A stretch of DNA of 64,000 bases from Rubrivivax sp. (GTDB taxonomy: Bacteria; Pseudomonadota; Gammaproteobacteria; Burkholderiales; Burkholderiaceae_C), in contig JALHMT010000017.1 in assembly GCA_022843905.1 (NCBI GenBank), positions 54,033 through 118,032 on the forward strand, read 5' to 3'. A program made the position numbers and the translations under genes. Shown here piece after piece: positions 55,493-63,997 of this stretch. Numbering within the stretch: the first letter of the stretch is position 1; each line of letters starts with the position of its first letter. The notes under the pieces are model-generated. The model did no database searches. It saw only the letters and a program-made list of their open reading frames with translations, and was not told where the DNA came from.

Positions 55493-56305
55493 ATGGACAT
55501 GCAGACAATCATCCACTTCCTGACCACGACCGCAACCGAGTTGCTCATCAAGATCCTGGCGGCGATCGCCTTCTGGGTCATCGGCCGCTGGTTGATCGGC
55601 AGGGTGATCGGACTCGTCCAGGCGGGCATGAACCGCAACAACGTCGACCCCACGCTGACGAAGTACCTGGGCTCGATCATCGCCGTCGCGTTGAACATCG
55701 CCCTGGTGCTGGGCATCCTCGGATACTTCGGCATCCAGACCACCTCGTTCGCCGCCATGCTGGCTGGCGCTGGCCTGGCCATCGGGGCGGCCTGGAGCGG
55801 GTTGCTGGGCAACTTCGCCGCCGGAGCCTTCATGCTGATCCTGCGCCCCATCAAGGTCGGCGACTTCGTCAGCGTGGGCGGCGTCACGGGCACGGTGCAC
55901 GAGCTGGGACTCTTCGGCAGCACCATCATCACGCCCGACAACGTGATGACGCTGATCGGCAACGGCAAGATCTTCGGCGACACGATCCAGAACTTTTCAG
56001 CCTTGCCTGTGCGACGTGTCGATCGCGTGGCGCAACTGGCCGGCGGTGTCGATCCGCTGGAAGCCATCGAGCGGCTGAAGGCCGCCGTGACCAAGATTCC
56101 CAATGTCAGCACCTCGCACCCGCCCGAGGTCAACCTGATGGACATGAACCTCAACGGCCCCGTGATCTCGGTGCGCCCCTACACCGCCAACGCCAACTAC
56201 TGGCAGGTGTACTTCGACACCAACGAGGCCATCGTGCGCACCTGCAAGGAAGCCGGCTGGCCGGCGCCGACGCCGGTCCAGATCACCAGAGTACTGCAGG
56301 GCTGA
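55493..56305 (+). CDS. Small-conductance mechanosensitive channel, MscS family
   Basis: A 270-residue channel that opens under membrane tension to protect cells from osmotic down-shock. Three membrane helices occupy residues 1–115; the pore-lining third helix is Ala/Gly-rich (AAMLAGAGLAIGAAWSGLLG) and leads into NFAAGAFMLILRPIKVGDFV. The beta domain (VSVGGVTGTVHELGLFGSTI) and C-terminal domain follow. Length fits the minimal MscS type. An AGGAG site lies ten bases before the ATG at 55493. The start 22 codons earlier overlaps the inverted repeat and was rejected. Confidence 0.92.
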   Translation: MDMQTIIHFLTTTATELLIKILAAIAFWVIGRWLIGRVIGLVQAGMNRNNVDPTLTKYLGSIIAVALNIALVLGILGYFGIQTTSFAAMLAGAGLAIGAAWSGLLGNFAAGAFMLILRPIKVGDFVSVGGVTGTVHELGLFGSTIITPDNVMTLIGNGKIFGDTIQNFSALPVRRVDRVAQLAGGVDPLEAIERLKAAVTKIPNVSTSHPPEVNLMDMNLNGPVISVRPYTANANYWQVYFDTNEAIVRTCKEAGWPAPTPVQITRVLQG

Positions 56306-56332
56306 CGGGCTCAGGCGACCCGGACATCCGGG

Positions 56333-56821
56333 TCAGCTCCAGGCCAGCAGCCCTTGCATGCCGAGCACGACGATCAGATAGCGCAGGGACTTGCCGACCG
56401 CGATCCAAGCCATGCTCTGCAGGGGGTTCAGGCGCAGCCAGCCGGCAGCCAGGACCAGTGCATCACCGACCAGCGGCAGGACAGAGAGGATCAGTGCGGG
56501 GGGACCCCAGCGCTTGAGGCGCTTCACCTGCGGGCCTTCGTTGTCGACCTTGATGCGTTGGAAGCGCTCGTAACCCTGGCGGCCGGCCCAGCCCATCCCG
56601 AAGGTGAGCAGACAGCCGGTGAGGTTGCCCAGCAGTGCCACGCCCATGCCCGGCCAGGCCAGCGAGGGCTGCGCGGTGATCAAGGCGGCCAGCACGACTT
56701 CACTGGAGCCCGGCAGCAAGGTGGCCGACAGGAACGCGGAGAAGAACAGCCCCCACAGGCCCATCTCGGCGCTCATCCAGGAGTTCAACCACGTCGAGAT
56801 GCCGCTCAGCCATTCGCTCAT
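56333..56821 (-). CDS. YqaA/DedA-like membrane protein (VTT domain)
   Basis: A 162-residue protein of the YqaA type in the SNARE-associated/DedA group, with about four helices. It carries the typical FFSAFLSATLLPGSSEVVLA near residue 30 and GPPALILSVLPLVGDALVLA (about 105). DedA-like proteins are thought to move phospholipids across the inner membrane; the specific role of YqaA is not known. It converges with mscS and is 67 bases downstream of the Lrp-type regulator gene. Confidence 0.87.
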   Translation of the reverse strand: MSEWLSGISTWLNSWMSAEMGLWGLFFSAFLSATLLPGSSEVVLAALITAQPSLAWPGMGVALLGNLTGCLLTFGMGWAGRQGYERFQRIKVDNEGPQVKRLKRWGPPALILSVLPLVGDALVLAAGWLRLNPLQSMAWIAVGKSLRYLIVVLGMQGLLAWS

Positions 56822-56888
56822 CGACGAGGATTGTCACAGCCAGCGTTTGCCCTGCAGCCATGCAGGACAAGGAGCGCAGCGACGCAAG

Positions 56889-57371
56889 TCACACAGGCAG
56901 CGCCGTCGTGCGCTTCAATCGTTGCATGACGAAGCTGGTCTTGCAGTCCTGCACCGCTGGATGCTTGAGCAAGGTGTCCATCACGAAGCGGCTGTAATGG
57001 GCCATGTCTTCCACCACCACCTGCAGCAGGAAGTCCATCTCGCCCGTGAGGGCAGCGCACTCGATCACTTCCGACCAGGCCTGAACACTGGCGTGGAACA
57101 ACTCCATCGGGTTGCGCTGGTGCGACTCGGTGTGCTTGGTGAGCCGGACGGTCAGGTAGGCCGTGAGACCCAGGCCGACAGCCTCTGCCTTCACCAGGGC
57201 CACGTAGCCGCTGATCACGCCAGCCTCTTCGAGTCGCTTGACTCTTCGCAGTGCCGCGCTGCCTGACAAGCCGACCTGGGCGGCAAGTTCGTCGTAGGTG
57301 ATGCGGCCGTTTTCCTGCAGCGCACGAAGAATGCGACGATCGATGGCGTCCAGCGCGGCGACGGCGTTCAC
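56889..57371 (-). CDS. Lrp/AsnC family transcriptional regulator
   Basis: A 160-residue regulator with an N-terminal winged HTH (DAIDRRILRALQENGRITYD … GLSGSAALRRVKRLEEAGVI) and a C-terminal RAM ligand domain (LTAYLTVRLTKHTE, ECAALTGEMDFLLQVVVEDM). It is divergent from hppD–phhA, the phenylalanine/tyrosine pathway, with a 138-base shared region that contains an inverted repeat, so it probably controls that pathway in response to an aromatic amino acid. This role is inferred from position. Confidence 0.9.
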   Translation of the reverse strand: MNAVAALDAIDRRILRALQENGRITYDELAAQVGLSGSAALRRVKRLEEAGVISGYVALVKAEAVGLGLTAYLTVRLTKHTESHQRNPMELFHASVQAWSEVIECAALTGEMDFLLQVVVEDMAHYSRFVMDTLLKHPAVQDCKTSFVMQRLKRTTALPV

Positions 57372-57463
57372 AGCCCATAGTTTGCACGATTCCTGTGCCA
57401 GGAGGCCAAACCGAGTCAGAACTTGCAGAAACCTTGCGCGCGCCGTTCCCTAAAGTTCGGCAA

Positions 57464-57483
57464 CGCTTGACCCAACTCAAGCG
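57464..57483. promoter_or_regulatory. Inverted repeat, probable regulator site of hppD
   Basis: CGCTTGA (57464–57470) and TCAAGCG (57477–57483) are perfect inverted arms around CCCAAC, 26 bases before the hppD start and 92 bases from the divergent Lrp-type gene. The site fits a dimeric regulator such as the adjacent Lrp/AsnC protein. TTGACC within it may also serve as a -35 element. Confidence 0.5.
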
Positions 57484-57509
57484 CCCCACTTCACCGCAGG
57501 AGCAGGCAC

Positions 57510-58604
57510 ATGCAGTTCACGCCTTGGGACAACCCGATGGGCACCGACGGCTTCGAGTTCATCGAGTACGCGGCCCCCGACCCCGTCGCCATGGGAGCCT
57601 TGTTCGAGCGCATGGGCTTCCGGGCCATCGCCAAGCATCGCCACAAGAACGTGCTCCTGTACCGCCAGGGCGAAATCAACTTCATCGTCAACGCCGAGCC
57701 CGACTCCTTCGCGCAGCGCTTCGCACGCCTTCACGGGCCGAGCATCTGCGCCATCGCGTTCCGGGTGCAGTCGGCTCGCAGCGCCTACGAAAGGGCGCTG
57801 TCGCTGGGCGCCTGGGGCTATGCGGGCAGCGCCGGCCCGGGAGAGCTGAACATCCCGGCCATCAAGGGCATCGGCGACAGCCTCATCTACTTCGTCGACC
57901 GCTGGCGCGGCAAGGGCGGCGCGCGCGTGGGCGAGATCGGCAATATCGGCTTCTTCGACGTCGACTTCGAACCCCTGCCTGGCGCCGACCTGAACCACAT
58001 CGGCCATGGCCTGACCTACATCGACCACCTCACGCACAACGTGCACCGGGGCCGCATGTCGGAATGGAGTGACTTCTACGAGAGGCTGTTCGCCTTCCGT
58101 GAGATCCGTTACTTCGACATCGAGGGCCAGGTCACCGGTGTGAAGAGCAAGGCGATGACCAGCCCCTGCGGCAAGATCCGCATCCCCATCAACGAGGAAG
58201 GCAATGAAAAGGCCGGCCAGATCCAGGAGTATCTGGACAAGTACCACGGCGAAGGCATCCAGCACATCGCCCTGGGGTCGAGCGACCTCTTCGCGACAGT
58301 CGATGCGCTGCGCCACGGAGGCGTGCGCCTGCTGGACACCATCGACACCTACTACGAGCTGGTCGACAAGCGTATTCCCGGCCACGGCCAGGACCTGACC
58401 GCACTGCGCGAGCGCAAGATCCTGGTCGACGGCAAGGCCGGAGAGCTGCTGCTGCAGATCTTCAGCGAGAACCAGCTCGGCCCGATCTTTTTCGAGTTCA
58501 TCCAGCGCAAGGGAGACCAAGGCTTCGGCGAAGGCAACTTCAAGGCCTTGTTCGAGAGCATCGAGCTCGACCAGATGCGCCGCGGCGTGCTGAGCCGGAC
58601 ATGA
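57510..58604 (+). CDS. hppD: 4-hydroxyphenylpyruvate dioxygenase
   Basis: A 364-residue non-haem iron enzyme that converts 4-hydroxyphenylpyruvate to homogentisate in tyrosine breakdown. The two vicinal-oxygen-chelate domains are present; the iron ligands are His in LTYIDHLTHNV (about 172), His in GIQHIALGSSDL (about 251) and Glu in GPIFFEFIQRKG (about 328). An AGGAG ribosome site precedes the ATG. It overlaps phhA by four bases (ATGA), so phenylalanine hydroxylation and tyrosine catabolism are expressed together, but the transaminase is not adjacent. Confidence 0.96.
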   Translation: MQFTPWDNPMGTDGFEFIEYAAPDPVAMGALFERMGFRAIAKHRHKNVLLYRQGEINFIVNAEPDSFAQRFARLHGPSICAIAFRVQSARSAYERALSLGAWGYAGSAGPGELNIPAIKGIGDSLIYFVDRWRGKGGARVGEIGNIGFFDVDFEPLPGADLNHIGHGLTYIDHLTHNVHRGRMSEWSDFYERLFAFREIRYFDIEGQVTGVKSKAMTSPCGKIRIPINEEGNEKAGQIQEYLDKYHGEGIQHIALGSSDLFATVDALRHGGVRLLDTIDTYYELVDKRIPGHGQDLTALRERKILVDGKAGELLLQIFSENQLGPIFFEFIQRKGDQGFGEGNFKALFESIELDQMRRGVLSRT

Positions 58605-59503
58605 ACACCGCAACGCCCTTCTCCGGCGCCGCGCACGATGGGCTGAACCGCGGAGTGGCTCCGGTGACCTATGGCCAAGGGGATCGCCCGCCGCGTGGCG
58701 ACTACGGCCGTGCGAAGAGCGACTACACGTGCGAGCAACTGCACGAGCGCTACACCGAGACAGATCACGACACCTATCGCCGACTGTTCGCACGGCAGCG
58801 CGCGCAGCTCCCGGGATTGGCCTGCGAGGAATTCATCGACGCCGTCGAGCGGCTTGGCAGTCCGGACTGTATCCCCTCGCTGGCCGAGATCAGTCACCGT
58901 CTGAAGCCGGTGAGCGGCTGGGAACTGGTTGCGGTGCCGGGGTTGATTCCGGAAGAGGCGTTTTTTGCCTTGCTGGCCGAACGAAGATTTCCCGTCACCG
59001 ACTGGATCCGCAGGCCCGAGGAGTTCGACTACGTCGTCGAGCCAGACATCTTCCACGACCTGTTCGGGCACGTGCCGCTGCTCTTCAACCCGCTCTTTGC
59101 CGACTACATGCAGGCCTATGGTCGCGGCGGCCTGAAAGCCAGCCGCCTCGAAGCCTGCGAGCAGCTCGCCCGGCTTTACTGGTACACGGTCGAGTTCGGT
59201 CTCATCGACACGCCGAAGGGTCTGCGCGCCTATGGAGCAGGCATCCTGTCGTCGGCGGGCGAGTTGATGCACAGCGTGAGGAGTCCCGCCCCCCTCAGGC
59301 TGCCGTTCGATCTCGAACGGCTGATGCGCAGCCGCTACCGCATCGACAGCTTTCAGAGCACCTATTTCGTGATCGAGTCCTTCCAGCAACTCTTCGACGC
59401 CACAGCCCAGGACTTCGCGCCGATCTATCCCCGCGTGCGGGCGGTGCCCGACATCGAAGCCGGTGAGGTCCTGCCACATGAAAAGGTGATCAGTCTCCGC
59501 TGA
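58601..59503 (+). CDS. phhA: Phenylalanine 4-monooxygenase
   Basis: A 300-residue pterin-dependent hydroxylase that turns phenylalanine into tyrosine. The iron site is in EPDIFHDLFGHVPLLFNPLF (two His near residues 152 and 157), with the Glu further on in YWYTVEFGLI (about 198). It lacks the regulatory ACT domain of animal enzymes, as is usual in bacteria. It is translationally coupled to hppD. The partner dehydratase for the pterin cofactor (PhhB) is not seen nearby. Its 3' end overlaps the convergent hydrolase gene by 14 bases. Confidence 0.96.
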   Translation: MNTATPFSGAAHDGLNRGVAPVTYGQGDRPPRGDYGRAKSDYTCEQLHERYTETDHDTYRRLFARQRAQLPGLACEEFIDAVERLGSPDCIPSLAEISHRLKPVSGWELVAVPGLIPEEAFFALLAERRFPVTDWIRRPEEFDYVVEPDIFHDLFGHVPLLFNPLFADYMQAYGRGGLKASRLEACEQLARLYWYTVEFGLIDTPKGLRAYGAGILSSAGELMHSVRSPAPLRLPFDLERLMRSRYRIDSFQSTYFVIESFQQLFDATAQDFAPIYPRVRAVPDIEAGEVLPHEKVISLR

Positions 59504-60452
59504 AGTCGCCAGCGGCCGACAGGGACCGAGCCACCGCAGGATCCTGCACGGGCGATGCCGGCGCGACCCAGCGCATGACCTCTTCGAAGGGATCCTCCAG
59601 ATCAGCCATGTGGACATGTGCCGCCCCGACGATGTGGCGGTTGTCGGCGTCAACAAGCGTCGCGCGGCTGGCCGGAAAGACGATGTTGTCGCAGTGGCTG
59701 TAGAAGCAGGTGGTGCGGCGTCGATGTTCGATGGTCTCCCGCGAGGCCAGACCCATGAGCCAGCGGCTGTCCAGGCGCATCTGCCTGCCGTTGGTCGAGA
59801 AGGCAGCGCCTGCCAGCCATGTGCCGCGGTGCGGTGATCCGATCGTGACAAGGCGATGCACGCGGCTGGCACTGTGCTGCTCCGCCCACCAGCGACGAAC
59901 AGCCACGCCGCCCATGCTGTGGGCCACGATCACGGGTGGCAGACCGGTGACCTGCTCAAGACGCAGGACGGCTGCCTCGATGACGGGCACGTAGTCGTCG
60001 ATCGACCCGAAGACGGGCTCCACGTTGAGGCCAAGGTAGGGCACGCCGCCAGCGTGCAGCCTCGGATACCAGCGGTTCCACAAGCCCCGGTTGCACACGA
60101 AGCCGTGCACCAGCAGCAGCCCGCGACGTCCTTTGGCGGAGGGTGCCAGATGGTCGGGCCAGCGCTTGCTGAAGAACGGCTGGCGCCAGCAGAAGACTTC
60201 CGGTGCGGACCGCACTTCGCCCCACCAGGCACACAGCAGCTGTCTTGCGTTGGCTGGAGGGGAGGCATCGCCTCGATTGATCACCGCAAGCAGCAGGAAT
60301 TCAAGACCGAGGATCAGGGCATACCCCGCGAGTATCGAGGCCGCACCCACGACGGCCCAGGCCGGATGCCCGGTGCGCCAACACACCACGGCCCAGATCA
60401 AGGCGAGGACCACCAGTCCGACGGTGATCAACTGTTGGAGGCGCGCCAGCAT
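59490..60452 (-). CDS. Alpha/beta hydrolase, lipase-like, membrane-anchored
   Basis: A 320-residue protein with two N-terminal hydrophobic helices (LITVGLVVLALIWAVVCW and WAVVGAASILAGYALILGLE) and an alpha/beta hydrolase domain. The oxyanion region is LLLVHGFVCNRGLW (about residue 113) and the nucleophile Ser lies in VIVAHSMGGVAVRRWW (about 175). It resembles triacylglycerol-lipase/permease-like esterases of Burkholderiales; the substrate is unknown. The anchoring suggests action at the inner membrane, facing the periplasm or cytosol. Confidence 0.83.
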   Translation of the reverse strand: MLARLQQLITVGLVVLALIWAVVCWRTGHPAWAVVGAASILAGYALILGLEFLLLAVINRGDASPPANARQLLCAWWGEVRSAPEVFCWRQPFFSKRWPDHLAPSAKGRRGLLLVHGFVCNRGLWNRWYPRLHAGGVPYLGLNVEPVFGSIDDYVPVIEAAVLRLEQVTGLPPVIVAHSMGGVAVRRWWAEQHSASRVHRLVTIGSPHRGTWLAGAAFSTNGRQMRLDSRWLMGLASRETIEHRRRTTCFYSHCDNIVFPASRATLVDADNRHIVGAAHVHMADLEDPFEEVMRWVAPASPVQDPAVARSLSAAGDFSGD

Positions 60453-60601
60453 CGCGTGTCTGAGGCAAGACGATTCGCCGGTTCGGCGTCACGTCGATGG
60501 AGTGAGGGGCTGTGGAGTGTCGCACTCCTGTCGATGATCGAAGTGCGGCTTCGCGTTCGGTCTGGAGCGGATGGGTTCACGACCTTGGTAACCTTGCCGT
60601 C

Positions 60602-61303
60602 ATGAAGCAGGCCGCCGAAGACATCCTTGACTGCTTGCGAGTCGTCGCCGATCACCGCGCGCGCAGACATGCAGACGGTGTCCTTGCAGCACGCGTGGTG
60701 GCGATAAAGGCCTATCAGCACGCGCGGTTTCAGAGCACGTACGCGGATCTTTTGTCACACCCGCGTTACGCGCGTGCAACGCAGTTCTTCCTGGAAGATC
60801 TTTACGGGCCCAAGGACTTCACACAGCGAGATGCTCAGTTTGCGCGCGTGGTTCCAGCACTCGTGCGGCTGTTTCCGTCGGACATCGTGGCAACGGTGCG
60901 CTCGCTCGGCCAGCTGCACGCCCTGTCGGAAGAGCTCGACTCTGCAATGGCCGAGGCGCCCTGGATCCAGTCTTTGGATCATGCCGGGTATGCGGATGCT
61001 TGGAGGACGGTAGGCCGGGCCGCCGATCGCACGCGTCAGATCGCCCTGATGCGCGAAGTAGGCAGTGCGCTCGATCTGTACACGCGCAATCCCTTGCTCC
61101 GCAGCAGTCTCACGATCATGCGCGGGCCCGCCAAGGCCGCGGGATTGGGCGCATTGCAGTCCTTCCTCGAACAAGGCTTCGATACCTTTCGGGAGATGCG
61201 GGGCGCCGGATTCTTCCTGGATACCATCGTCAGACGTGAGTCGGCGCTGGCGGCACACCTCTTTGAGCCAGGCGGCACTGTCGCGTCGGCGACGACCGCC
61301 TAG
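60602..61303 (+). CDS. Conserved protein of unknown function upstream of fadD
   Basis: A 233-residue, mostly helical soluble protein. The segment FFLEDLYGPKDFTQRDAQFA (about residue 58), followed by RVVPALVRLFP, looks strongly conserved, as does LHALSEELD; the C-terminal third (LRSSLTIMRGPAKAAGLGAL) is also family-like. It is found next to acyl-CoA ligase genes in Burkholderiales. No catalytic motif is evident. The ATG at 60602 starts the conserved part. The DNA is less GC-rich than the left part of the window. Confidence 0.65.
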   Translation: MKQAAEDILDCLRVVADHRARRHADGVLAARVVAIKAYQHARFQSTYADLLSHPRYARATQFFLEDLYGPKDFTQRDAQFARVVPALVRLFPSDIVATVRSLGQLHALSEELDSAMAEAPWIQSLDHAGYADAWRTVGRAADRTRQIALMREVGSALDLYTRNPLLRSSLTIMRGPAKAAGLGALQSFLEQGFDTFREMRGAGFFLDTIVRRESALAAHLFEPGGTVASATTA

Positions 61304-61376
61304 GACAAGCCCTGTAGCTGGTGGCGCGTTGGCCCATGACCATCGCGGTCGTGTTTCCTCATTCAATGGACGTCAA

Positions 61377-63062
61377 GTGAAGACCCCCTGGCTCGATCAC
61401 TACCCGGCTGGCGTTCCCGGCCACATCGCCACCGATGTCTACCCTTCGCTATCCGCTCTGCTGGAAGAGGCGTTCCGCAAGCACGCACGTCGCGACGCGC
61501 TGGTGTGCATGGACGTTCGTCTGGGATTCAGGGATATTGACGAACTTTCGCAGGCTCTCGGGGCTTGGCTCCAGTCGCGAGGGCTTCAGCGCGGCTCGCG
61601 CGTCGCGCTGATGATGCCCAATCTGCCTCAGTACATGGTGGCCATTGCCGCCGTGCTTCGGGCTGGGTTCGTGGTGGTCAACGTCAACCCCCTCTACACG
61701 GCGCGGGAGCTGGAGCACCAGTTGACCGATTCGGGCGCCGAGTTGGTCATCGTCCTGGAGAATTTCGCTTCGACACTGGAAGAGGTTGTCGATCGCACGC
61801 CGGTCAAGCATGTCGTTTTGGCCTCGATGGGCGACCTGCTGGGCTTCTGGAAGGGGCAGGCCATCAACTTCGTGGTTCGCCATGTGAAGAAGATGGTCCC
61901 CGAATTCCGCCTGCCTCTGGACGGTGGCCGAACGGTGACGTCCTTCAATCGAGCCGTGGCCGAGGGAACCCGGCTGAGCCTCCGACGCGCAGACCTCGGG
62001 CCTGACGATGTGGCGTTTCTGCAGTACACCGGCGGCACCACCGGGTTGTCCAAAGGTGCGGTGCTGCTGCATCGCAATGTTGTCGCCAACATCCTGCAGG
62101 TGGAGGCATGGTTCAAACCTGTGCTCGACAAGTTGGGAGATCGTCCGCTAACTGTCGTCTGCGCATTGCCGCTGTATCACATCTTCGCACTGACCATCTG
62201 CGCCCTCATGGGCGCTCGACTGGGCATGATGAATCTCCTCATCCCGAATCCTCGGGACATTCCGGGATTCGTCCGAGCTCTCGCCAAGCATCGGGTGAAC
62301 ATGTTTCCGGCGGTCAACACCTTGTTCAATGCTCTCGCAAACGACCCCGACTTCGCTCGGCTCGACTTCTCGGGTCTGGTCGTTTCGAATGGCGGAGGGA
62401 TGGCTGTTCAGAAGTCGACCGCTGAGAAGTGGTTGAAGGTTACGGGCTGTCCGGTGGTGGAAGGTTACGGACTCTCCGAAACTTCGCCGGTGGCCACCAG
62501 CAATCGCCTGGATGTGCGTGAGTTCAGCGGCACGATCGGCCTGCCCGTACCGTCGACTGAGATCAGCATTCGCTCCGACGACGGAGTCGAGGTGGCGGAG
62601 GGAACTCCCGGCGAGATCTGTATCCGCGGGCCCCAAGTGATGGCAGGTTATTGGAACAAGCCGGAGGAGACGGCCAACGTCATGACATCCGACGGATTCT
62701 TCAAGTCGGGTGACGTTGGCATCATGGACGAGCGGGGCTACATTCGAATCGTGGATCGCAAGAAGGACATGATTCTGGTTTCCGGTTTCAACGTCTATCC
62801 GACGGAGATCGAGCAGGTGGTGAGTCTCCATCCCGGTGTTCTCGAATGCGCGGTGGTCGGCATTCCGGACAGCAAGTCGGGTGAGGCGGTGAAGCTATAC
62901 GTCGTGAAGTCGGACGTCACCTTGACAGAGGATGATCTATCGGCTTACTGTCGCGAGAACTTCACGGCGTACAAACGACCGAAATACATCGAGTTTCGGG
63001 AGGATCTTCCCAAGTCAAATGTGGGCAAGATTCTTCGCCGTGAGTTGCGGGCGGGTGCTTGA
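61377..63062 (+). CDS. fadD: Long-chain-fatty-acid–CoA ligase
   Basis: A 561-residue AMP-forming acyl-CoA synthetase that activates fatty acids for beta-oxidation or lipid synthesis. It has the AMP-binding motif FLQYTGGTTGLSKGAVLLHR (about residue 220), GYGLSETSPVA (about 365), the hinge DRKKDMILVSGFNVYPTEIE (about 458) and the C-terminal catalytic Lys in KSNVGKILRREL. The start is GTG at 61377, giving the conserved KTPWLDHYPAGVP; earlier in-frame codons run back into the preceding gene. It overlaps the MBL-fold gene by four bases. Codon use is less GC-rich than in the left of the window. Confidence 0.92.
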   Translation: MKTPWLDHYPAGVPGHIATDVYPSLSALLEEAFRKHARRDALVCMDVRLGFRDIDELSQALGAWLQSRGLQRGSRVALMMPNLPQYMVAIAAVLRAGFVVVNVNPLYTARELEHQLTDSGAELVIVLENFASTLEEVVDRTPVKHVVLASMGDLLGFWKGQAINFVVRHVKKMVPEFRLPLDGGRTVTSFNRAVAEGTRLSLRRADLGPDDVAFLQYTGGTTGLSKGAVLLHRNVVANILQVEAWFKPVLDKLGDRPLTVVCALPLYHIFALTICALMGARLGMMNLLIPNPRDIPGFVRALAKHRVNMFPAVNTLFNALANDPDFARLDFSGLVVSNGGGMAVQKSTAEKWLKVTGCPVVEGYGLSETSPVATSNRLDVREFSGTIGLPVPSTEISIRSDDGVEVAEGTPGEICIRGPQVMAGYWNKPEETANVMTSDGFFKSGDVGIMDERGYIRIVDRKKDMILVSGFNVYPTEIEQVVSLHPGVLECAVVGIPDSKSGEAVKLYVVKSDVTLTEDDLSAYCRENFTAYKRPKYIEFREDLPKSNVGKILRRELRAGA

Positions 63063-63997
63063 GTCTTTCAAGAATTGACGCTCCAGCGGCGGCCTTGTTT
63101 GCCGAGCTTGATTGTGTTGTCTTTGAGCGGGGTTGGCTTTCTTCGAACAACGTGCTCTTTGGAGTAACTTCCCAAGATGCCGTTTTGGTCGATTCTGGCT
63201 ACGTTACTCACTCAGATCAGACGGTGGCGTTGGTGAAGTCTCATCTCGGGGAAGTCCCACTTCGTCGGGTTGTCAACACCCATCTCCACTCGGACCACTG
63301 CGGTGGCAACGCGGCCCTGCAGGTTGCGTGGGGAGTTGCGGTGACGGTGCCGTCGGCATCCTTCGATGCGGCATCCCGTTGGGACGAGGAGCTCTTGACG
63401 TTTCAGAGCACCCGTCAGTCGTGCCCCAGATTCCGAGTTGACGGGCAGGTTCGGCCTGGCGAACGCTTGAGGCTCGGTGGCCGCGCCTGGGAGGTTCTTG
63501 GTGCGATGGGCCACGATCCGGATGCGATCATGTTGTTTGAGCCGCTCACACGGACCTTGATTTCAGGTGATGCACTTTGGGAGAACAGGCTTGCAATCAA
63601 TTTTCCGGAGCTCGTCGGGGACCAGGGCTTCGCGGATGCACGGCAAGCGCTCGATACCATTGAATCATTGTCTCCTCGGTGGGTTATTCCTGGTCATGGT
63701 CGGCCGTTCTGTGACGTAGCAAGCGCTCTTCGATCCAGTCGAGAGAGACTGGATCTTTTCGAGCAGAATCCTGGCGCCCACACCAGACATGCGCTCCGAG
63801 CTCTGGCCATGTTTCGAATGCTTGAGATCCGTGTGTGCAGTCTGGTGCAATTCGAGGAATGGATGAGCGAATGCCCGATCTTTGTGAGTGCCAGACGGGC
63901 CCAACCGAGCAGCAAGTTTGCTCCGTCGGACGTGATCGATAGTCTGATTCGCTCTGGCTCGCTGAAGCGCGAGGATGATCGACTTGAACTGACGTGA
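63059..63997 (+). CDS. MBL-fold metallo-hydrolase
   Basis: A 312-residue metallo-beta-lactamase-fold hydrolase with the metal motif THLHSDHCGGN (about residue 75), a further His in GAMGHDPDAIMLF and the Asp in LISGDALWENRL, and the last His in PGHGRPF. It contains the C-terminal helical extension seen in the glyoxalase-like MBL enzymes. The start is TTG at 63059, overlapping the fadD stop by four bases, so it is coupled to fadD and may act on a thioester or lactone in the same pathway (inference). Its codons are clearly richer in A and T than those of genes on the left side of the window. Confidence 0.82.
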   Translation: MSLSRIDAPAAALFAELDCVVFERGWLSSNNVLFGVTSQDAVLVDSGYVTHSDQTVALVKSHLGEVPLRRVVNTHLHSDHCGGNAALQVAWGVAVTVPSASFDAASRWDEELLTFQSTRQSCPRFRVDGQVRPGERLRLGGRAWEVLGAMGHDPDAIMLFEPLTRTLISGDALWENRLAINFPELVGDQGFADARQALDTIESLSPRWVIPGHGRPFCDVASALRSSRERLDLFEQNPGAHTRHALRALAMFRMLEIRVCSLVQFEEWMSECPIFVSARRAQPSSKFAPSDVIDSLIRSGSLKREDDRLELT

